This document shows, piece after piece, positions 14,381-19,591 of a stretch of 19,591 bases of DNA. Every line of letters starts with the position of its first letter. The first letter of the stretch is position 1. The notes beneath the pieces were generated by a model. The model searched no databases and was not told the DNA's origin. It saw only the letters and a list, made by a program, of their open reading frames with translations. The translations under genes were made by a program, and so were the position numbers. The stretch comes from a bacterium (GTDB lineage Bacteria > Desulfobacterota > S145-22): contig JALTEW010000330.1 in assembly GCA_027073795.1 (NCBI GenBank), positions 1 through 19,591 on the forward strand. The letters run 5' to 3'.

Positions 14381-14662
14381 ATGCGTGTCTTGAAGGTTAC
14401 TGTTGAAAGGATAGAGGGGTATTGCAATCAACCTCTGTTAGTGGGTGACAGTTTTATCGTTGATGGTGGAATGATACGGATCCCGGACGGAAAGCACATC
14501 TGCATGTGGGCGCTTCAGAGCATGATGCCGATATTTGCCCTGCTTCAGCGCATCGAACCTGAAAAGGGGGACTGGACAAGTAAACCTGATCAGACATTCG
14601 TTTGCCCGGATCCCAAGGGAAAGGTTCACTTTCGCATTCAAGGGCTTGGAGATGAGAAATGA
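14381..14662 (+). CDS. TIGR04076-like small protein, first gene of the oxidoreductase operon
   Basis: A 93-residue cytoplasmic protein that resembles the TIGR04076 family of short proteins of unknown function. The matching features, from memory of that family, are an opening beta strand with basic residues (RVLKVTVERIEG), LLVGDSFIVDGGMIRIPDG, and MWALQSMMPIFALLQ, which parallels a WAWxDIYPYVLAL block, followed by a Cys-containing segment (FVCPDPKGKVHFRI). Cys16, Cys41 and Cys75 are its only cysteines. AAGGAG lies six bases before the ATG. Its TGA overlaps the ATG of the ferredoxin gene by four bases, so it is certainly co-translated with the redox genes. A role in maturation, substrate binding or redox is possible but nothing here proves one. 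Confidence 0.75.
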   Translation: MRVLKVTVERIEGYCNQPLLVGDSFIVDGGMIRIPDGKHICMWALQSMMPIFALLQRIEPEKGDWTSKPDQTFVCPDPKGKVHFRIQGLGDEK

Positions 14663-15180
14663 TTATCGTTGACGCCTCAAAATGCTCGGGGTGCAGCCGT
14701 TGTGAGGTGGCATGTGCATTTTTTCATACGGGAATGACTGGGCGTGGCAGTGCCCGGATAAAAGTCGTAAGAATTGAACGAATTGGAATCGATTTTCCCG
14801 TTATTTGCCAGCATTGTGTTGAGCGTTACTGTGTCAAGTGTCCCGAAAACGCCATTGAAATCGGTCAATTAGGGCAGGTGGTTATCTCTCCCACCCTCTG
14901 CGTATCCTGCGGGATTTGTGAAACGCTCTGCCCCATCGGGGCCATTGAGCTATTCGAGGATGTTCCTTATGTCTGTGACCTGTGCGGTGGGGACCCGAGA
15001 TGCGTCAAGGCCTGTACGCTCGGCGCCATCCGATATGAACCCGACATTTCAGGTGATATAAGTTTGAAGCATTATAAATCGAAGAGTAAATCTCTCACGC
15101 CTGAGCAGAAACGCGTCGATTTCGCCCTCGCATCAACAAAATCTCTGAGGGAAACCTGGGAAGCTAAGAGGAGAAAATAA
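14659..15180 (+). CDS. Four-cluster ferredoxin, electron-transfer subunit of the oxidoreductase (AorA-like)
   Basis: A 173-residue iron-sulfur protein with sixteen cysteines in four groups: Cys9/12/15/19, Cys50/53/58/61, Cys81/84/87/91 and Cys106/109/115/119. This fits four [4Fe-4S] clusters in the fold of DMSO-reductase-type small subunits such as HycB and CooF. In Aromatoleum aromaticum a comparable four-cluster protein, AorA, carries electrons for the tungsten enzyme AorB. This gene directly precedes an AOR gene with no gap, so the same role is likely. In the second group the third and fourth cysteines are two residues apart (CVKCP), where relatives usually have three. The C-terminal 45 residues are basic and lack cysteines. 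No NAD(P)H-linked AorC-type gene follows, so the final electron acceptor is unknown. Confidence 0.9.
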   Translation: MIIVDASKCSGCSRCEVACAFFHTGMTGRGSARIKVVRIERIGIDFPVICQHCVERYCVKCPENAIEIGQLGQVVISPTLCVSCGICETLCPIGAIELFEDVPYVCDLCGGDPRCVKACTLGAIRYEPDISGDISLKHYKSKSKSLTPEQKRVDFALASTKSLRETWEAKRRK

Positions 15181-17004
15181 ATGCTTTATGGTTACGGAGG
15201 GTATATCCTTCGGGTCGATCTTGAAACAGGTCGGTATAAGCGCGAAAAAACCGACCCGGCTTACGTTCTTAACGTCATCGGTGGGCGGGGCCTGAACTCT
15301 ACCCGTATGTACGATGAACTCAAACGGGATATCAATCCCCTGTCTCCTGAAAATATGCTGATGCTGGCCGTTGGCCCCCTGACGGGAACGTTGATGCCTG
15401 CCTCTGCCTACACAACCATTTCCGGAAAGTCACCCATGACAGGAATCCTGGGAGACTCGGCAGCCGGCGGTCACTTTGGAACCGAACTGAAACTGGCCGG
15501 GATTGATCAGGTCATCATTACGGGACGGTCAGAACACCCCTGCTACCTTCTGATAACAAACGATAATGTCGAGGTCCGTGACGCCACCCACCTCTGGGGA
15601 CACGATATCTGGGAAACCACGGACGCCATCAGACGGGAACTGGGGGATAATGCGACCCAAATTGCCGCCATCGGTCCGGCGGGTGAAAACCTGGTAAAAT
15701 TCGCAACTGTGGCCTGCAACAATTCCCGGATGTTTGGACGAACCGGGATGGGCTGTTTATTTGGGTCTAAAAACCTCAAGGCCATTGCGGTTCGCGGCAA
15801 AGGTCGCCTCCGAGTTTTCGATACACTTAAATTCGCGGAGTTATCCGAGAAACTCGAAAAGGCCATCCTGGAACATCCTGAGTATTCCCAGCGCAACGCC
15901 ATGGGCTCCACGTTATTAATGAAGGCCCTTGACAACATCGGAATTTTGCCGACAAATCACTTTCAGGAAGGCGTTTGTGACTACGTGGACGAAATCAGCG
16001 GTGAAACTCTGGCAGAAAAATACAAGGTAAAAAACAAGGCTTGTTTCAATTGTAATATTCACTGTTCAAGATATTTCCTGACAGCCGAAGTTGAAGGGGA
16101 AGGTCCTGAATATGAAGCCTTGTGCAGTTACACCTCGAGGCTTGGGAACAGTGATCTTCCTTTCGCCCTGAAGATGGCAACCTTTCTGAACCGTATGGGA
16201 CTGGATGCCTTAAGCTCAGGAGAAACCATAGGTTGGGCCATGGAATGTGTCCAGCATGGCCTCCTCTCCAGAGACGATTTCGATGGGCTGGATTTCAGCT
16301 GGGGAAATAGGGAAACTATCGAAAAACTCCTCAAAATGATTGTCAGCAGGGAAGGCATTGGCGATGCCTTCGCGGAGGGGACCAAAAGCCTTGCCCGACG
16401 GTTTGGTAAAGGGACGGAAAAATACGCCTTCCATATCAAGGGACTCGATATGATTTGTGGGGATCCACGTGGCATCAAGGCCTTTGGCCTGACCTATGCC
16501 ATTGCCTCACGGGGCGGGGATCATCTCCGGGCGGAGCCTTTTTTCGAACTGACCGAACGGTACGATGAGGCGGAGAGACGATGGGGAATCAGGGAAATCG
16601 CAGATCGTCTGGCAGTCAAGGGTAAAGCAACGTTGGTGGAATACACGGAGCGAATTGCGCTTCTCACCGATTGCCTGACCATGTGCAAGAATATTGGATT
16701 AAGTATGGATCTCATGAATTTTGACCTGGCTTCGCAATTTCTCATCGCGGGAACGGGCATGAAGTTTACACCAGAAAAAGTTGACGAAGCTCTAAGGGGA
16801 GTCATCGAAAGAGACCGACTGATGAATATTGATTTTGGAATTGATGCAAGCCAGGACACCCTTCCCTACAGGTTTGTTCATGAACCTTTAACCAAGGGGG
16901 CATCAAAAGGGCACACCGTGCCCATCAAAGATATGGTCCAGGAATATTACAAACTCAAGGGATGGAATGAGCAGGGAATTCCGAAGGCTCGTAAACAGCA
17001 ATGA
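15181..17004 (+). CDS. aor: Aldehyde:ferredoxin oxidoreductase family tungstoenzyme, catalytic subunit
   Basis: A 607-residue member of the AOR family, enzymes with a tungsten (rarely molybdenum) bis-pterin centre that interconvert aldehydes and carboxylic acids with low-potential electrons. The N-terminal domain holds VIGGRGLNSTRMYDEL, VGPLTGTLMPASAYTTISGKSP and FGTELKLAGIDQVIITG. The [4Fe-4S] ligands are Cys288, Cys291 and Cys295 in CFNCNIHC, the same numbers as in Pyrococcus furiosus AOR, with Cys502 in TMCKN as the fourth. The pterin-binding motif is NRMGLDALSSG, with Asp497 in LTDCLTMC as the second. SRGGDHLR places a histidine at 448, also as in P. furiosus. There is no signal peptide, so it is cytoplasmic. 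It sits between its ferredoxin and a racemase-like gene, overlapping the latter by four bases. The substrate is unknown. Confidence 0.94.
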   Translation: MLYGYGGYILRVDLETGRYKREKTDPAYVLNVIGGRGLNSTRMYDELKRDINPLSPENMLMLAVGPLTGTLMPASAYTTISGKSPMTGILGDSAAGGHFGTELKLAGIDQVIITGRSEHPCYLLITNDNVEVRDATHLWGHDIWETTDAIRRELGDNATQIAAIGPAGENLVKFATVACNNSRMFGRTGMGCLFGSKNLKAIAVRGKGRLRVFDTLKFAELSEKLEKAILEHPEYSQRNAMGSTLLMKALDNIGILPTNHFQEGVCDYVDEISGETLAEKYKVKNKACFNCNIHCSRYFLTAEVEGEGPEYEALCSYTSRLGNSDLPFALKMATFLNRMGLDALSSGETIGWAMECVQHGLLSRDDFDGLDFSWGNRETIEKLLKMIVSREGIGDAFAEGTKSLARRFGKGTEKYAFHIKGLDMICGDPRGIKAFGLTYAIASRGGDHLRAEPFFELTERYDEAERRWGIREIADRLAVKGKATLVEYTERIALLTDCLTMCKNIGLSMDLMNFDLASQFLIAGTGMKFTPEKVDEALRGVIERDRLMNIDFGIDASQDTLPYRFVHEPLTKGASKGHTVPIKDMVQEYYKLKGWNEQGIPKARKQQ

Positions 17005-17735
17005 AAAAAAATCTTCTTAAAGGTGGAACCACCACCTACGGGCAGATCGCGGGAATCCTGATGACCGATTCAACAATTCCGAGAATGCCCGGAGACCCCG
17101 GACACGCTGAGACATTTTCCTTCCCCGTTCGTTACGGAATCATTAAAGACTTTCCCTTCTCCGATCTGGTAGAAGGGAAAAAAGACAATCTTGATAAGGT
17201 CATATCTGCCGCGGTTACCCTCCAAAACGAGGGTGTTCAATTTATCGCGGCCGACTGCGGCTTATTTTCCCTTTTCCAGCAAGAGATCGTCAACGCCTTG
17301 AATGTCCCTTTTTTGGGATCCTCACTTTCACTTATTCCCCTCATCCAATCCTTCCTTCCGGACCACAAAAAAGTAGGCGTCATCACGGGAGACACGAGAA
17401 TCCTTAAAGAAAAACACCTGAATGCTGTCGGAGCTCATCCCAAAAATCTGGTTGTCTCCGGTTTGGATAATTGCGAAGAATTTCAAAGGGTGGTTGCCAA
17501 TCGAGGGGACAACTTGGATCCTTCCGCTTTAAAAGACTGTATACTCAACGCGGCTGGAACCCTTTTTGAACATACGAAATCAATCGGCGCCGTTATCCTT
17601 GAGTGCACGAACCTTGCCACCTTTCGTATCGATATCCAGAGAAGGTGCCGGGTGCCGGTTTTTGATATGGTCAGTCTGATAGAATTTTTTGCATCCGGGT
17701 ATCGTTTGAAACGTTTCGAATCACGTTTTCTGTAA
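17001..17735 (+). CDS. Asp/Glu/hydantoin racemase superfamily protein
   Basis: A 244-residue cytoplasmic protein of the cofactor-independent aspartate/glutamate racemase superfamily. Two cysteines stand at the positions expected for the two catalytic bases: Cys86 in FIAADCGLFS and Cys202 in VILECTNLATFRI. The two-lobed pattern is visible, with VPFLGSSLSLIPLI and KVGVITGDTRIL between them. The surrounding motifs (ADCG, ECTN) differ from classic glutamate racemase (CNTA, GCTE), so the substrate is probably not free glutamate. Arylmalonate decarboxylases of this superfamily keep only one catalytic cysteine, so racemase or isomerase chemistry fits better. The ATG overlaps the AOR stop (ATGA), making it part of the operon. 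Its stop is 23 bases from the convergent glyA-like gene. Confidence 0.85.
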   Translation: MKKNLLKGGTTTYGQIAGILMTDSTIPRMPGDPGHAETFSFPVRYGIIKDFPFSDLVEGKKDNLDKVISAAVTLQNEGVQFIAADCGLFSLFQQEIVNALNVPFLGSSLSLIPLIQSFLPDHKKVGVITGDTRILKEKHLNAVGAHPKNLVVSGLDNCEEFQRVVANRGDNLDPSALKDCILNAAGTLFEHTKSIGAVILECTNLATFRIDIQRRCRVPVFDMVSLIEFFASGYRLKRFESRFL

Positions 17736-17758
17736 TTACCTTTCCCGCTCCTTGAATC

Positions 17759-19021
17759 TCATACCGCCCAGGGAACGGGAAACTCCTGGCACAGTTCAGT
17801 GACCTTCCCTGCTGCCCGTTTCAAGGTCAGGGGCTCATCATGTCTGGTGAGCGCGGTGTCAATCAGCTCCGCGATCCCACCCATTTCGGTTTCCTTCATG
17901 CCCCGAACCGTTAGGGCTGTGGTTCCCAGCCTCAGGCCACTGGGATGCCTGGGATTTTCTCCCTGACTTGGGATGACATTACGATTCGTGATGATTCCAA
18001 CCGATTCCAGAACCGACTCCGCCACATCTCCCGAAAGATTCTTGTCGCGTAAATCGACGAGAATCAGGTGGTTATCCGTTCCACCTGTCACTAAGCGGTA
18101 TCCCCTCTCTTCCAGCCCTTTTCCAAGCGCGGCGGCATTGGCGCATATCTGTTTTTGTATTCGGGGAAAATCACCCTTCAGGGCCCTTCCAAAACAGACG
18201 GCCTTGGCCGCCACCATGTTGATGGCCGGCGTTCCCTGGCAACCAGGGAAGACGCTTTTATCCACCTGCGAGGCATATTTTTGCTTGCAGAGGATGACAC
18301 CGCCCCGCCCGCCCAGCAGGGTTTTATACGTCGTAAAGGTCACAAAATCACTGACAGTCACAGGGCTTGGGATGGCGTGTCCGGAAACCAGTCCGGCAAT
18401 GTGCGCCATGTCTACCATAAGATAGGCACCCACGTCCCGGGCAATGGCGGCAAATCGTTCATAATCGATCACGCGCGGGTAAGAACTCGCCCCCGCCACT
18501 ATCATCTTTGGCTTGAATTCTCTTGCCAATTTCTCTACTTCCTCGTAATCGATTCGCTCCGTCTCGAAATTTACACCGTAGTGCTTGACCTCGAAACACG
18601 AGCCGGTCATGGAGGCTCGATCCCCGTGCGAGAGATGCCCCCCGTGAGAAAGCTTCATTGAGAGAATTCTGTCACGGGGGCGCAGTGCCGAAAAGTAGAC
18701 GGCCAGGTTGGCCAAAACCCCGCTGTGGGGTTGCACGTTGGCATGCTCCGCGCCGAAAAGGGTCTTGGCCCGATCAATGGCCAAGGTTTCCAGAGCATCC
18801 ACGTAGCCGCACCCCGCGTGAAAACGCGCGTCGGGATAGCCTTCGGCAGCTTTGACGGCAAAGGGAGACCCCTGAGCAAGAAGGATAGAGGTGGATGGCA
18901 AACTTTCCGCTGCAATCAAATCAAGGGTATGACCGAGCCGATGGGCTTCCTGTCGTGCGAGGCGGTAAACTGCCGGGTCTTCCTGATTCAATTGGCTGAA
19001 AAAAGTTTCAAACCATTCCAT
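17759..19021 (-). CDS. glyA: Serine hydroxymethyltransferase homologue with altered active site
   Basis: A PLP enzyme of the SHMT family, 420 residues from the ATG at 19021 with GAGG upstream. The fold and cofactor site are clear: AEHANVQPHSG, SHGGHLSHGD, MVDMAHIAGLVSG (Asp204, His207), the PLP lysine Lys233 in TTYKTLLGGRGG, SVFPGCQGTP and SGLRLGTTALTVRG with the carboxylate-binding arginine. Several near-invariant residues are changed relative to E. coli GlyA: Tyr55 to Ala58, Tyr64-Tyr65 to Phe67-His68, and His228 to Tyr232; THKTLAGPRGG has become TYKTLLGGRGG. Tyr65 is important for normal SHMT turnover. It may be a paralogue acting on another beta-hydroxy or alpha-methyl amino acid. It is convergent with the racemase-like gene. 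Automated annotation would call it glyA; the true function is less sure than the family. Confidence 0.85.
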   Translation of the reverse strand: MEWFETFFSQLNQEDPAVYRLARQEAHRLGHTLDLIAAESLPSTSILLAQGSPFAVKAAEGYPDARFHAGCGYVDALETLAIDRAKTLFGAEHANVQPHSGVLANLAVYFSALRPRDRILSMKLSHGGHLSHGDRASMTGSCFEVKHYGVNFETERIDYEEVEKLAREFKPKMIVAGASSYPRVIDYERFAAIARDVGAYLMVDMAHIAGLVSGHAIPSPVTVSDFVTFTTYKTLLGGRGGVILCKQKYASQVDKSVFPGCQGTPAINMVAAKAVCFGRALKGDFPRIQKQICANAAALGKGLEERGYRLVTGGTDNHLILVDLRDKNLSGDVAESVLESVGIITNRNVIPSQGENPRHPSGLRLGTTALTVRGMKETEMGGIAELIDTALTRHDEPLTLKRAAGKVTELCQEFPVPWAV

Positions 19022-19082
19022 CAAAGACGCCTCGTGAGTGAAAGATGAATATGAGATAGTTAAAATTGTTGCGTGTATGAAC

Positions 19083-19591
19083 TCAATTGAAAAGCTTCTT
19101 TAAAAGTTTTTTTATCTTCTTGTCGTGAATGTTTTTTTCGATAATCTTTTCCACAGCCTTTTTTTCGAATACGACTGAAACGCGGGGGCGATCAGTTGTC
19201 CCCTTTACCCTGAGCGGGATGATGGACCATTTCCTCTTTGCCGTATCCGTCCTGTCCGCAAAGAGATCGCTGCGTTTCCCCAGCCCTTTTCGAACAACCT
19301 TGTAGGGTAGTTCCAGTCTGGCGTGAAGATTAAGTTTTTTATCAAACCCGATAGTCCCCTTCACATCGAGCAAGACATCCTTTCCCTTTGCATCCGCTGT
19401 CACAACCCGCACCCTGCTGTCTCCGACCAGAGCCTTCCCCTTCAAAACATCAAACTGCAGGTTCGCCAGGGAGGGCAGTCTCATGATTGCCGCGGCCATT
19501 TTTAGAACGGCAACATTCCGTATCGATCCCTTCTCCACATGAAAGGACACATCTCCTTTATACGTGGAAGGCTCCCCGATGACGCCGCTAC
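19083..19591 (-). CDS. AsmA-like protein, C-terminal part only
   Basis: The 3' end of a gene that starts beyond the window; the frame stays open to the edge, so the GTG at 19550 is not its start. About 169 residues are visible. They show the repetitive amphipathic beta-strand pattern typical of AsmA/DUF3971-type proteins, such as GSIRNVAVLKMAAAIMRLPSLANLQFDVLKGKALV, KDVLLDVKGTIGFDKKLNLHARLELPY and IIPLRVKGTTDRPRVSV, ending in a lysine-rich helix. Proteins of this family are large, anchored in the inner membrane, reach across the periplasm and are linked to lipid transport to the outer membrane. The identification is by pattern and is moderately sure. The 61 bases before the glyA-like gene hold no clear terminator. 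Confidence 0.65.
   Translation of the reverse strand, partial: SGVIGEPSTYKGDVSFHVEKGSIRNVAVLKMAAAIMRLPSLANLQFDVLKGKALVGDSRVRVVTADAKGKDVLLDVKGTIGFDKKLNLHARLELPYKVVRKGLGKRSDLFADRTDTAKRKWSIIPLRVKGTTDRPRVSVVFEKKAVEKIIEKNIHDKKIKKLLKKLFN

Noticed and set aside
15181..17004. Class II benzoyl-CoA reductase subunit BamB
   Set aside because: BamB is also an AOR-family protein, but the other bam genes are absent, and the ferredoxin/AOR pairing and the length of 607 residues fit an aldehyde oxidoreductase better.
17001..17735. Arylmalonate decarboxylase
   Set aside because: Those enzymes keep a single catalytic cysteine; this protein has cysteines at both racemase positions.
17736..17758. Terminator between the convergent racemase-like and glyA-like genes
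   Set aside because: The 23 bases contain no inverted repeat.
1..19591. CRISPR array, tRNA, rRNA, insertion sequence or toxin-antitoxin pair
   Set aside because: Looked for repeated spacer-like units, tRNA arms and CCA ends, transposase motifs and paired small frames on both strands; none was found.

Overview
The window reads as a Gram-negative anaerobe, most likely of the Desulfobacterota (former Deltaproteobacteria). This is inferred from a prfA-prmC-murA-his gene order, Kdo (lipopolysaccharide) genes, and a tungsten-type aldehyde:ferredoxin oxidoreductase (AOR) with a polyferredoxin partner. No rRNA, tRNA, CRISPR array, insertion sequence or phage gene was seen. Every identification comes from reading motifs in the sequence; no database was searched.

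Region 1 (1-8052, + strand) is one tightly packed run of eleven housekeeping genes: prfA (3' end only), prmC, murA, hisB, hisH, kdsA, kdsC, a small transaldolase, an unrecognised lipoprotein, hisA and hisF. Most neighbours overlap by 1-20 bases or abut, and the largest gap is 31 bases, so a single operon is likely. It combines translation termination (RF1 and its methyltransferase), the first committed step of peptidoglycan synthesis, Kdo synthesis and the middle of histidine synthesis. The Kdo block splits the his genes, so hisH and hisF, which encode the two subunits of one enzyme, lie about 3.5 kb apart.

Region 2 (8150-14201, - strand) reads, in transcription order: a GntR/FCD regulator, a periplasmic binding protein, LivH, a LivM-LivG fusion, LivF and a small unrecognised protein. 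It is a complete branched-chain-amino-acid-type (HAAT) ABC importer. A hairpin with a T-tract between the binding protein and livH probably makes the binding protein the most abundant product.

Region 3 (14202-17735, + strand) is divergent from the regulator across a 179-base control region holding palindromes, direct repeats and two candidate promoters. It encodes a TIGR04076-like small protein, a 16-cysteine ferredoxin, an AOR catalytic subunit and a two-cysteine Asp/Glu-racemase-superfamily protein, all overlapping or abutting. The simplest joint reading of regions 2 and 3 is a regulated catabolic cassette that imports a small carboxylate or amino-acid-like compound and oxidises or reduces an aldehyde/acid derived from it, with ferredoxin-level electrons. 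The substrate cannot be read from the sequence.

Region 4 (17759-19591, - strand) holds a serine-hydroxymethyltransferase homologue whose PLP lysine is intact but whose active site differs at several normally invariant positions, then the 3' end of an AsmA-like protein that runs off the window. The most interesting parts are the AOR/transporter/racemase cassette and the divergent SHMT beside it.
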